Below are positions 1-5,901 of a DNA stretch of 6,262 nucleotides, in pieces. Within the stretch, counting starts at the first letter, position 1, and each line of letters opens with the position of its first letter. The translations under genes and the position numbers were made by a program. Source of the stretch: an uncultured Bacilli bacterium. Its GTDB lineage: Bacteria > Bacillota_I > Bacilli_A > RF39 > UBA660. The stretch lies in contig CALVKK010000061.1 of NCBI GenBank assembly GCA_944332645.1, positions 1 to 6,262 on the forward strand. The letters run 5' to 3'. The notes beneath the pieces are model-generated. The model was not told the origin of the DNA, ran no database searches, and worked only from the letters and a program-made list of their open reading frames with translations.

Positions 1-125
1 TTATCTGTTACACCTTCTAAAAAAGATTCATCTCCCAAATATTCTTTGTAATTATTTAAAATAAAATCTTCAACATTAACTTCATTTTTCCATTTTTCGC
101 CTTTAAATTTATTCCATGCTTCCAT
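1..125 (-). CDS. pflB: Pyruvate formate-lyase (formate C-acetyltransferase), N-terminal part; runs off the left edge
   Basis: The first 41 codons are present, starting at the ATG at 125-123. The protein opens MEAWNKFKGEKWKNEVNVED and continues to a GDESFLEG motif at about residues 32-39. This is the characteristic N-terminus of PflB-type glycyl radical enzymes in Firmicutes. The enzyme converts pyruvate and CoA to acetyl-CoA and formate during anaerobic fermentation in the cytosol. The catalytic Cys pair and glycyl-radical loop lie outside the window. A strong AAGGAGG ribosome binding site at 133-139 sits 7 nt from the ATG and fixes the start. An extended -10 lies about 30 nt upstream. The assignment rests on family knowledge of the N-terminus. 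A closely related glycyl radical enzyme is possible, but the fit to PflB is good. Confidence 0.88.
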   Translation of the reverse strand, partial: MEAWNKFKGEKWKNEVNVEDFILNNYKEYLGDESFLEGVTD

Positions 126-155
126 CTTACTGCCTCCTTGGAACTTTACAATACT

Positions 156-164
156 AGTATACCA
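156..164 (-). promoter_or_regulatory. Extended -10 promoter of pflB
   Basis: On the minus strand the bases read TG-G-TATACT, an extended -10 element with the hexamer at 156-161. The -35 position (about 179-184) reads AACACA, a poor match, as is usual for extended -10 promoters. The predicted start near 149 leaves a leader of about 24 nt before the ATG at 125, containing the ribosome binding site. Upstream, at 225-232, lies the palindrome TTACGTAA, which could be a regulator site, but nothing identifies one. Confidence 0.5.
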
Positions 165-234
165 TAAAAAGAAATAGTTGTGTTGTTTTTTTGATATATT
201 AAAATTTATAGTTATCTAATAATTTTACGTAACA

Positions 235-258
235 AAAAAAACTATTACTAGTTTTTTT
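235..258 (-). terminator. Weak AT-rich hairpin at the end of the DUF4282-like gene
   Basis: A perfect 10-bp inverted repeat has arms at 235-244 and 249-258 and a 4-nt loop. On the minus strand it reads AAAAAAACTA, GTAA, TAGTTTTTTT, with another T following. It begins inside the last codons of the membrane-protein gene, and the stop TAG is followed in frame by TAA and TAG, a triple stop. The stem has one G-C pair only, so termination is probably inefficient and some read-through into pflB is plausible. Confidence 0.4.
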
Positions 259-676
259 CGCTTTCGTTACTTTTTGCACTTTTAGTTTTACTACCAGAAG
301 TATTTTCGCTTATATTTTTAGTATTCTTCCAAATCATCACTAATATTAGCATTCCTTCGTAAATTATTCTAATAATTACTGGTCCTAAAATCAATGTCAA
401 AAGGAAAGATAAAAAATTAACCGCAATCAAATTGAATGACATTAAAATTATAAAGATTGTACTAATTAAATAAAGCACTTTTAAAATAGGCTCAATTAAC
501 ATCACTTTGAAATCTAAAAGATTTCTTAGTTTTTTTAGGTTATCACTTAGTTTAAAATTTCCCTTAATAAATAGAAAATAAGCTAATACACCCCCAATAA
601 TTGCTAAAATTAAAGCGATAATACTCCAAACAGCATATCCTGTAAAAGAACTCGCCATTTGATTATATCTATACAT
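248..676 (-). CDS. DUF4282-like small integral membrane protein
   Basis: This 142-residue protein has a hydrophobic segment at about residues 16-37, a short cationic linker (about 45-57), two further hydrophobic segments at about 65-88 and 89-115, and a polar Ser/Lys/Glu-rich tail from about 118. The central pattern (LLDFKVMLIEPILKVLY, then LILGPVIIRIIYEGMLILV) fits the DUF4282 family, whose function is unknown. It is predicted to sit in the cytoplasmic membrane. The start is the ATG at 676, with AAGGAG at 687-692, 10 nt upstream. A second Met at residue 7 has no ribosome binding site. The gene has its own consensus-like promoter and ends in three in-frame stops. It lies 122 bp upstream of pflB on the same strand, which need not mean a shared role. 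Confidence 0.75.
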   Translation of the reverse strand: MYRYNQMASSFTGYAVWSIIALILAIIGGVLAYFLFIKGNFKLSDNLKKLRNLLDFKVMLIEPILKVLYLISTIFIILMSFNLIAVNFLSFLLTLILGPVIIRIIYEGMLILVMIWKNTKNISENTSGSKTKSAKSNESEKN

Positions 677-701
677 CCTTGACCTACTCCTTTCTTATGT
701 T

Positions 702-730
702 ATTATAACATTTAACAGTAGTTTTTTCAA
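702..730 (-). promoter_or_regulatory. Sigma-70-type promoter of the DUF4282-like gene
   Basis: The minus strand has TTGAAA (725-730), a 17-bp spacer and a consensus TATAAT (702-707). The predicted transcript starts near 695, so the leader is very short and begins close to the ribosome binding site at 687-692. This is the best-matching promoter in the window. Confidence 0.72.
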
Positions 731-827
731 CTATGAATTTATATTTTTAACTCTATTTAAATTATATTATAAATTCTTATGAATTAGAATATCTTTACAA
801 TTTCAAAAATATAAAACTGGTTCATTA

Positions 828-938
828 TTACATTAATTCCACTACTATGCTAAAATACCATTTATTTTCTTCCAAAGTTTTTTTAATTTCGTTTTCTCCA
901 AAAAGTGTTAATTTATTATTAATAATTTTTAGTACCAC
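828..938 (-). pseudogene. Fragment resembling the start of a BRO-N / phage antirepressor (DinD-like) protein
   Basis: This 36-codon open frame runs from a GTG at 938 to a TAA at 828. It contains NKLTLFGENEIKKTLEENKW followed by YFSIV. Proteins of the BRO-N/DinD/phage antirepressor type typically begin with a short strand, then a (K)IR...(E)xxWYFSIVDV motif, where this fragment reads WYFSIVVELM and stops. The conserved DV after SIV is missing and nothing recognisable follows, so it looks like a truncated and mutated N-terminus. An AGGTGG motif lies just where a ribosome binding site would be for an ATT codon at 926-924, hinting that an original ATG has been lost. The homology is from memory of the family. 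A chance short frame cannot be excluded. Confidence 0.4.
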
Positions 939-993
939 CTAATGGTATTATACATTATAACTTTTCTTTTTGCCTTTATATTATGCTTAAAAA

Positions 994-1015
994 TCGAACC
1001 TTTTACAAAGTTCGA
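994..1015 (-). terminator. Probable intrinsic terminator downstream of the kinase remnant
   Basis: On the minus strand TCGAAC (1015-1010) pairs with GTTCGA (999-994), with two more A-U pairs possible inside after one mismatch. Five T residues follow at 993-989. It lies about 130 nt beyond the kinase-remnant stop, so it could end transcripts of the five-gene operon, or of the kinase gene before it was broken. The stem is short, hence moderate confidence. Confidence 0.5.
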
Positions 1016-1141
1016 ATAACAATCAATCTGGTGCGATAACATAGGTTATCTGAAACTAAAAGGTAAAAGTTGATAAACAACTAATTTCTATAGCAATAAT
1101 ACCATATTTTTAATTATTATGGAATACTTTTGAATTATTTT

Positions 1142-1448
1142 TTAATAATATCTTATTGTAAATGTTGTCCCTTTGTTAATGGCGGAGTCAACTAATATCT
1201 TACCATTTGATTTCTCTATTATAGACTTGACTAAGGCTAGACCAATTCCAATATTATCACTAGACGCTTTTTTACCTTTATAAATTCTTTCAAAGATATG
1301 TTGTAAATCATTTTTATCAATACTTGATCCCATAGTCTTTGATTATTATTTCTTTATAAACTTTCTTATCTTCTATACTTATATCTATTTTACTGTTTAT
1401 TTTAGAATGTTCTATGGAATTTTTTAAGATATTACTGATTGCTTTGTC
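1142..1448 (-). pseudogene. Sensor histidine kinase remnant: C-terminal HATPase_c domain, 5'-truncated and frameshifted
   Basis: Two overlapping frames together spell most of a histidine kinase ATP-binding domain. The upstream frame (about 1448-1331) gives an N-box-like DKAISNILKNSIEHSK and then IIIKDYG. The downstream frame (1333-1142) gives the F-box region HIFERIYKGK, the G-box NIGIGLALVKSIIE and the closing GTTFTIRYY. The frames join at a GGG run (1329-1331). Removing one G would read DYGSSIDKND straight through, so a +1 frameshift is likely; the upstream frame stops at TGA 1319-1317. The dimerisation His, the sensor region and everything 5' of the N-box are absent, because the sequence switches to the neighbouring 356-residue gene at about 1440-1450. 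A short ORF can be drawn from the ATG at 1333, but it has no ribosome binding site. Non-functional as a kinase. Confidence 0.82.
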
Positions 1449-2494
1449 TCTTTTTCACAAGAAATAATATCTTCTGGTGTAGATAATGTCATACTTTTTT
1501 GTTGCTCTTCAAGTTTTAAATTATAAACATCTACAAATTGTTTATATTTATCAATTCCTATTTCCTTAATTATTTCAATTACTTTTAATAGAAATGGTTT
1601 GTAATGAAAGTTCTTTGAAACACTATTTATCATATCTTCTGGTGCATTTGCATATATAAGAAATTTATTTAAGAACATTACAATATAGTAGTCTTGCACT
1701 TTCATTGCCTTATCAAATTCGTCATTGACTTCATCATATTTAGGTATAGATGTGTCTCTTGATGTAATTAAATTAAAATATTTCATTTGTGATAATCCAT
1801 AATGACAAGCAATATCATTTATACATTCTTTTTGCATTTCGCTTGTATCAGATTGCATAAATCCACCGGTACTAGCTGATAAACTTAAAGTTTCCGGAAT
1901 ATATCTGCCACTATTTTGTAATTCGTTTTTTATTGCTTCTTTTAAAGAGCCGGTAAATATTTTTACTCTGAATTTATTATTGTTTAAAAATGCCTTTTGA
2001 GTTTCATTTAATAAATTATATAAATCTTCATCAATTAATAATATTGCACTTTCTGACAATACTACATCACCTTTAATTGCTGTATCAGTTGGTACTAATG
2101 ATATTACTTGATTTATATGTTCTGACAAAGGTTCAATAATTGCTACTTTTTTATTAGAAAAAGTATTATTTGCAAATCCGTGTTCGTTATCATCTGGACA
2201 AATACCATTTAAAGAAAATAATACCATTGAATTATAATCAGAAACATAGGGCAAATATTCTTTCAAAATTTTAGATGATAATGCAACCATTTCATCATAA
2301 TAATCTTCCTCAAACATTCTTGTTTGATCTAAAGGTGGAATTACACCTAATTCGTGTAATAAATCACTTATTCTTGATGAAAACTCTAATCCAATATTTT
2401 TACATAAATACGGAACATTACTCAATGGTCTTACAACACCATCAAAAGGTATAATATTAGTTGCTCTAACTATTGCTATATTATTTATATTCAT
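1424..2494 (-). CDS. Uncharacterised 356-residue protein, last gene of the hydrolase operon
   Basis: I do not recognise a characterised family. The protein looks soluble: no signal peptide or membrane segment is evident. The N-terminus (NNIAIVRATNIIPFDG) is beta-strand-like. An acidic/Tyr-rich stretch lies at about 60-85, a conserved-looking VPTDTAIKGDV is near 135-145, and a Ser/Thr/Gly-rich ETLSLSASTGGF is near 205. The C-terminal third is helical. The ATG at 2494 lies 2 bp after the metallo-beta-lactamase gene stop; a weak GGTG motif inside that gene's last codons is the only ribosome binding site, suggesting translational coupling. The last codons (about KQSVIS) are read from DNA that in another frame encodes the histidine kinase N-box, so the natural C-terminus may have been replaced or slightly truncated. 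Function unknown; the operon position implies it works with the upstream hydrolases. Confidence 0.8.
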   Translation of the reverse strand: MNINNIAIVRATNIIPFDGVVRPLSNVPYLCKNIGLEFSSRISDLLHELGVIPPLDQTRMFEEDYYDEMVALSSKILKEYLPYVSDYNSMVLFSLNGICPDDNEHGFANNTFSNKKVAIIEPLSEHINQVISLVPTDTAIKGDVVLSESAILLIDEDLYNLLNETQKAFLNNNKFRVKIFTGSLKEAIKNELQNSGRYIPETLSLSASTGGFMQSDTSEMQKECINDIACHYGLSQMKYFNLITSRDTSIPKYDEVNDEFDKAMKVQDYYIVMFLNKFLIYANAPEDMINSVSKNFHYKPFLLKVIEIIKEIGIDKYKQFVDVYNLKLEEQQKSMTLSTPEDIISCEKETKQSVIS

Positions 2495-2496
2495 AT

Positions 2497-3213
2497 TTAT
2501 TTCACCATAATAATTTGTGCGTCGTCTGGTACAACTACATTTTTAATTTTAAATTTTTTTATTTCTTTTCTTGTGTCATCTTCTAAATGACTAACAACAA
2601 AAGTACAATTTGGATATTTTTTTGATAAATATTCTAAATTGTCTATTCCCTGATGTTTACCATTTCCTCTAATAAGCATACAATCGCAAAATAAATAACT
2701 ACATTTTTCTGATAAAATTTCTACACTTTTACATAATGAAGTATCACCTGTAAATCCAACATTTATATTATCTTTTGAGAAAATATAACCGAAAGCTGGC
2801 TTCATTCTTCCGTGATCTACTAATATTCTTTGTACCTTATAATCTTCAACTACAAAATCATCATTAAAATTATATTTTAAATTAAGTGAATTACAAGCAT
2901 CTTTAAAAGAATTTGGGAAAGCTAAATTGCTAATTTTATTCATTTGACTTTTTCCCTCTTTAGAACAACATACATTAACATTTTTGTTTTCACTTTTAGA
3001 TTTATTTAATATATAAAAAGGCATATCAAAATAATGGTCTCCGTGAAAATGTGTTAATACAATATTATCAATAGTATTAGGAATAATATTTAATCTATAT
3101 AAATATTTACAAGCGCCATTAGGAAAATCAACCATTATTTTATCATCTATTAAATAACAAGCACTATTATATTTAGTCCACATACTTCCTGATCCTATTA
3201 CTTGAATCTTCAT
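2497..3213 (-). CDS. Metallo-beta-lactamase-fold hydrolase, RNase Z-like subclass
   Basis: At 238 residues it has the length of a single-domain MBL-fold enzyme. The metal-binding set is complete: THFHGDH at 54-60 (His55, His57, Asp59, His60), His134 in VDHG, Asp157 in GDT and His209 in VSHL. Asp177 and His187 (GKHQG) are further candidate ligands or catalytic residues. The start (MKIQVIGSGS) and the arrangement resemble the RNase Z/ElaC-like branch, but the substrate could equally be a cyclic nucleotide, a phosphodiester or a small ester. It is predicted cytosolic. The start is the ATG at 3213 with GAGGTGAT 6 nt upstream; this site overlaps the stop of the metallopeptidase gene, and only 6 bp separate the two genes. 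It is not a beta-lactamase by context: there is no signal peptide. Confidence 0.88.
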   Translation of the reverse strand: MKIQVIGSGSMWTKYNSACYLIDDKIMVDFPNGACKYLYRLNIIPNTIDNIVLTHFHGDHYFDMPFYILNKSKSENKNVNVCCSKEGKSQMNKISNLAFPNSFKDACNSLNLKYNFNDDFVVEDYKVQRILVDHGRMKPAFGYIFSKDNINVGFTGDTSLCKSVEILSEKCSYLFCDCMLIRGNGKHQGIDNLEYLSKKYPNCTFVVSHLEDDTRKEIKKFKIKNVVVPDDAQIIMVK

Positions 3214-3219
3214 TTTTTA

Positions 3220-4215
3220 TCACCTCATTATTGAAGAAAAAACTTCCTCACAGTTTTGATTAACAACACTCATTTGTTGTATTATTTCAATAGTTTTTTT
3301 ATCAGCTGCTGCTAATGATTGAATAAATGCTTCTAAATCTTCTTTAGAACAATAATTATCTACAAAATCATCTATAACATCCTGAGCCAATCCCATTTTT
3401 TGATAAAAAGCTTCTCTTTTTTCTTTGGTATTAATATCTTTAAATGATACATACATAGCATTTACAAGAACATCAAAATTTTCAATTAATTTTTTGCTCT
3501 GCTCTTCACCAAGATATTGAATCCAACTATCATCACCACGGAATTGTGAAATTCTTATTACTTTTGCAATATCACTATGTTGTAATAATCTTGTTGCAGA
3601 ATATCCGGCGGCCTTATAACCAGCTACTTCTTGTTTTCTTCCTGTCATCATTTCAAGAATCTGTGCTGTTTCTACATCATTTAAAGCTTCTTCAATTCCT
3701 ACCATATCGTTTTTTTCTTCTACAACGCCAGTCTCTTGACTATAAGAATAGGTATCTCTCATTAATCCAGTTGAATCAATTATTTTTCCATTTTCTATTT
3801 TTATTTTTCCATAACCTTTGATTAAATGACAAATTTCGTGTATTAGAGTATTAACTTGTTTGTCATCATTAAAATCAAAAGGTTTATACATTCCAAAATA
3901 AACTCTTTTTAAATAAATAATAGGTTTAGCTATAACTTGATTATCTTTTAATTTAATTTCATTATGATAAAATGCACCTCCAAGATCAGGCATTTCCCAC
4001 TCTTTATTAGAATCAAAATATGAATTTAAGAACGTTTTAGGATCTTCTTCTTTATCTTGAAAATGTATTTCACAATTTGATAAAGCTGAAAAAATTATAT
4101 CCTTATATTCTTCACCATAATACTTAATTAAATTAGGAATTAATTGATTTAAAAAATTAGATAACTCATCGCTATATCCAAATTTGTTTTTAAGTCCAGC
4201 TACATATTCCTCCAT
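3220..4215 (-). CDS. Putative zinc metallopeptidase (HExxH) of unknown family
   Basis: From the ATG at 4215 the protein has 331 residues. A zinc-binding HEICH motif is at residues 126-130, inside a helix with the typical context TLIHEICHLIKG. About 45 residues on, GIEEALNDVETAQILE offers Glu175/Glu176 as a third ligand, a gluzincin-like layout. The N-terminal part carries an LxxxIPxLIKYYGEEY helix and a strand region around 80-110 ahead of the active site. The C-terminal part is helical. No signal peptide is visible, so it probably acts in the cytosol. A GTG at 4224 gives a form three residues longer, but AGGTG 6 nt before the ATG at 4215, overlapping the upstream stop, favours the ATG. I know of no characterised relative; peptidase activity is inferred from the motif alone. 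Confidence 0.78.
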   Translation of the reverse strand: MEEYVAGLKNKFGYSDELSNFLNQLIPNLIKYYGEEYKDIIFSALSNCEIHFQDKEEDPKTFLNSYFDSNKEWEMPDLGGAFYHNEIKLKDNQVIAKPIIYLKRVYFGMYKPFDFNDDKQVNTLIHEICHLIKGYGKIKIENGKIIDSTGLMRDTYSYSQETGVVEEKNDMVGIEEALNDVETAQILEMMTGRKQEVAGYKAAGYSATRLLQHSDIAKVIRISQFRGDDSWIQYLGEEQSKKLIENFDVLVNAMYVSFKDINTKEKREAFYQKMGLAQDVIDDFVDNYCSKEDLEAFIQSLAAADKKTIEIIQQMSVVNQNCEEVFSSIMR

Positions 4216-4224
4216 TAGTAGCAC

Positions 4225-4506
4225 CTACTTTCTATCTTGATTAATACAATTAATAAGCATTAATAATTCTGCTTTTAGTATATATAAATCTCTGAAATTA
4301 ATATTTAATAATTCAGATTCTGTCAATTTTTTGTATTCACCACTTTTATAGTTATATGGCGTATCAATTAAGTCTAAATTTTTCTGATTTAAATATGATT
4401 TAAGTAATAATGATGTTTTAATCATTTCTTCACTATATTTATTTCTTTTTTCATCTAATCCTAATTTAGAAAAGTTTTTAAATAATTCTTCATATTCAAT
4501 CATCAT
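4225..4506 (-). CDS. Small protein of unknown function in the hydrolase operon
   Basis: A 93-residue, mostly helical, highly charged protein (many Lys, Glu, Asn, Leu) with one C-terminal Cys and no recognisable motif, signal peptide or membrane segment. It overlaps the upstream cysteine hydrolase gene by 11 bp and is followed 9 bp later by the metallopeptidase ATG, so translation is almost certainly coupled. Three starts are possible: GTG 4512, ATG 4506 and ATG 4503. AGGA, 7 nt before the ATG at 4506, makes that start the best. Its position between two enzyme genes suggests a partner or adaptor, but this is inference only. Confidence 0.7.
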   Translation of the reverse strand: MMIEYEELFKNFSKLGLDEKRNKYSEEMIKTSLLLKSYLNQKNLDLIDTPYNYKSGEYKKLTESELLNINFRDLYILKAELLMLINCINQDRK

Positions 4507-4999
4507 TATCACTTCCTAACATTTTTATAATATTTTGATTTCCAATTAATTTTTTTAACATTTTAATTGCTGAATTATGATACTCAATTCCAGAGTGGCT
4601 CATAGAACAATCTTCAATAACTTTTACATCATATCCATTTTCAAATAAATCTAAAGCAGTTTTTAAAACACAAGCATCAGTATCAATACCACATAAATGT
4701 AATTCGTCTATGTTATTATCTTTAATATAATTTATTAATTCATTATTATAAGCGCTATAAATTGTTTTATTTATAATTTTATTGTTATTGGTATTTATTA
4801 CTATTTTTTGACTATCTTCAGTTATACATCCGTGATAATTTAATTTTTTAACATAAATACTATCTTTATTGTTTATGAACTTAGTAAAAACTATAAATTT
4901 ATATTTTTTTTCAAGTTCAGTTATTTTATTGATTATATGCTTGGTATTAGAATTTATAAAATCTTTTTGTAAATCAATTATTATTAATAAAGTGTTCAT
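4496..4999 (-). CDS. Isochorismatase-like cysteine hydrolase
   Basis: At 167 residues this is a compact member of the isochorismatase/nicotinamidase superfamily. The Asp-Lys-Cys triad is visible: Asp9 in LLIIIDLQKDF, Lys78 in INKTIYSAY and Cys110 in GIDTDACV. The cis-peptide Gly-Ile-Asp before the catalytic Cys region is also typical, as is the following helix KTALDLFENGYDV. Enzymes of this group hydrolyse amides or vinyl ethers (nicotinamide, N-carbamoyl compounds, isochorismate); the substrate here cannot be assigned. It is cytosolic. The gene is the first of the five-gene operon. Its ATG at 4999 has only a purine-rich AAGAAGAG about 9 nt upstream, a weaker ribosome binding site than those of its neighbours. 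Its TGA at 4496 lies inside the next gene. Confidence 0.87.
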   Translation of the reverse strand: MNTLLIIIDLQKDFINSNTKHIINKITELEKKYKFIVFTKFINNKDSIYVKKLNYHGCITEDSQKIVINTNNNKIINKTIYSAYNNELINYIKDNNIDELHLCGIDTDACVLKTALDLFENGYDVKVIEDCSMSHSGIEYHNSAIKMLKKLIGNQNIIKMLGSDNDD

Positions 5000-5045
5000 T
5001 TTTATCTCTTCTTTCTTACAAAACTTTATAGCTTATTTCCCTTTT

Positions 5046-5074
5046 ATTATACAATACAAATCATCTAAAAACAA
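5046..5074 (-). promoter_or_regulatory. Promoter of the five-gene hydrolase operon
   Basis: The minus strand reads TTGTTT (5069-5074), a 17-bp spacer, then a perfect TATAAT (5046-5051). The -35 matches the consensus at only its first three bases. Transcription would start near 5039, leaving a leader of about 40 nt. Two copies of AATTTAGATA lie just upstream of the -35 (5087-5107), where an activator could bind. No other promoter was seen between 5046 and the end of the operon. Confidence 0.58.
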
Positions 5075-5086
5075 TTATCATGACTT

Positions 5087-5107
5087 AATTTAGATAAAAT
5101 TTAGATA
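5087..5107. repeat. Two direct AATTTAGATA repeats, 11-bp period
   Basis: AATTTAGATA occurs at 5087-5096 and again at 5098-5107, an 11-bp spacing that places both copies on the same DNA face. They lie between the stop of the 108-residue gene and the -35 of the hydrolase operon. Direct repeats just upstream of a weak -35 are a common arrangement for activator sites; no regulator is identified. Confidence 0.5.
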
Positions 5108-5119
5108 GAATAATGTGAC

Positions 5120-5446
5120 TTATAATTCAAAATCATCTTTATCTTTGCTATCTTGTTCTTTATTCCAATTATAATCATCTTCAATAGAGTTAAACTCATT
5201 ATCATTAAATATATCTTCATTGTATAAATCTTTAGATACTTTAAAATACATTTCTCTTTCCTTATTATTATCAAACATTTTATCTTTAAAGAAATTAAGT
5301 AATTTATTAAATAAATCTTTAAAGTAATCAACTATCTCTTGAAGATGAGAGTTTTCTTTTTTTAGTTCTTTAATCTCTTTATTTTTTTTCAATATTATTC
5401 CTCTTGAATAGTTATTATATTTATTTAATTTTAAGTGTTTAATCAT
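5120..5446 (-). CDS. Small coiled-coil protein resembling the C-terminal tail of MobV-type relaxases
   Basis: This 108-residue protein has a Lys/Glu-rich helix with coiled-coil character (about 20-40: KKNKEIKELKKENSHLQEIV), then an aromatic helix FKDLFNKLLNFFKDKMF (42-58), then EREMYFKVSKDLYNEDIF (63-80) and a very acidic tail. Many MobV/plasmid recombination proteins end in a similar coiled coil followed by a KDRMF...KDLY block, so I read it as a detached mobilisation-protein tail or a small relative. This is memory-based and tentative. It has a genuine start: ATG 5446 with AGAGAGG at 5454-5460, 7 nt upstream. No relaxase catalytic motifs are present. It lies 71 bp downstream of the 96-residue gene on the same strand and may share its transcript. 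Confidence 0.6.
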   Translation of the reverse strand: MIKHLKLNKYNNYSRGIILKKNKEIKELKKENSHLQEIVDYFKDLFNKLLNFFKDKMFDNNKEREMYFKVSKDLYNEDIFNDNEFNSIEDDYNWNKEQDSKDKDDFEL

Positions 5447-5517
5447 AGAAGTACCTCTCTTTCTAATAAACGAGATACTGCATTCATTTATGGTTTTATA
5501 TAATAGTATTATTTATT

Positions 5518-5808
5518 CTAAAAGTCAATAGGTTTCGTTTTATTTGCTTTAATATGAGTTTCTAAATCATTAAAAGATATAAATTTTTCTAGAGTATTAA
5601 TATAAACATTCTCACATTCATTAAAAAATAGATAGGTTATATTATTAATCTCTAACTTATGTGGCTCAATATAAGCAATATTAGTTTTAGGAATATGAAT
5701 GATATTACCTTTAATAATTTTTGATTTGATATTGAGAAATTTAAGTATATTTTTTATCCGTTTTTCTAATATCTCATCAATATCTAATTGTTCCTTTATT
5801 ATCTGCAT
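5518..5808 (-). CDS. Uncharacterised 96-residue protein with a regulated-looking leader
   Basis: No known family was recognised. The N-terminal 35 residues are charged and helical (QLDIDEILEKRIKNILKFLN), followed by short strands rich in Ile and Tyr (about 36-70) and a Lys-rich end. It is predicted cytosolic and has no membrane segment. The start is well supported: ATG 5808 with AAAGGAG 10 nt upstream. It is the first gene after a minus-strand promoter at 5973-6002 and a roughly 158-nt structured leader that ends in a terminator-like hairpin just before the ribosome binding site, so its expression is probably conditional. It faces away from the repeat-protein gene at 6063 across a shared control region and may encode the local regulator, but no DNA-binding motif is evident. 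Confidence 0.65.
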   Translation of the reverse strand: MQIIKEQLDIDEILEKRIKNILKFLNIKSKIIKGNIIHIPKTNIAYIEPHKLEINNITYLFFNECENVYINTLEKFISFNDLETHIKANKTKPIDF

Positions 5809-5834
5809 AACTAATCAACTCCTTTCGAGCAAAC

Positions 5835-5858
5835 AAAAAAGGTTAACCGAAATTAACC
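5835..5858 (-). terminator. Intrinsic terminator (attenuator) before the 96-residue gene
   Basis: The minus strand has GGTTAA (5858-5853), the loop TTTCGG, TTAACC (5846-5841) and then six T (5840-5835). Outer G-U and A-U pairs can extend the stem at the cost of the T-tract. It ends about 8 nt before the ribosome binding site of the gene starting at 5808, a place that makes sense only for conditional termination. The stem has just two G-C pairs, so strength is uncertain. Confidence 0.5.
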
Positions 5859-5901
5859 CTTCATATATAAAAGTCGATTAGTTCAACTAATTTCCCTATG
5901 G

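Larger units (their letters stand above)
731..1141. other. Gene-poor stretch with degraded sequence
   Basis: No intact gene is visible on either strand here. The stretch holds the BRO-N-like fragment (828-938), a terminator-like hairpin (994-1015) and a perfect 6-bp hairpin GATAAC-ATAG-GTTATC at 1035-1050 with no T-tract. It also holds an imperfect 8-bp inverted repeat around 1099-1127. Other short open frames break after fewer than 20 codons and show no recognisable motif. The picture is one of decaying DNA between the core-like left edge and the accessory operon. Confidence 0.6.

Noticed and set aside
225..232. TTACGTAA palindrome upstream of pflB, considered as a redox-regulator (Rex or FNR-like) site
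   Set aside because: It does not match the TTGTG-type Rex or TTGAT-type FNR consensus, and 8-bp palindromes are common in AT-rich DNA.
1035..1050. Perfect hairpin GATAAC-ATAG-GTTATC
   Set aside because: No T-tract follows on either strand, so it is not a terminator, and no nearby gene makes it a clear operator. Noted only as part of the gene-poor stretch.
3546..3821. Plus-strand open frame of 91 codons
   Set aside because: It lies antisense inside the metallopeptidase gene, has a Leu/Phe/His-rich shadow composition and no ribosome binding site.
4496..4506. Possible Mycoplasma-type genetic code (TGA as Trp)
   Set aside because: The tightly packed genes end properly at TGA with correctly placed starts after them, and Trp is encoded by TGG throughout.
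4869..5093. Plus-strand open frame of 74 codons
   Set aside because: It covers the start and promoter of the cysteine hydrolase gene on the opposite strand; the composition is that of an antisense shadow.
5101..5331. Minus-strand open frame of 76 codons
   Set aside because: It overlaps the 108-residue gene in another frame, is mostly Ile/Leu/Lys and lacks a ribosome binding site.
5699..5881. Plus-strand open frame of 60 codons
   Set aside because: It is antisense to the 96-residue gene and its leader, with no ribosome binding site.
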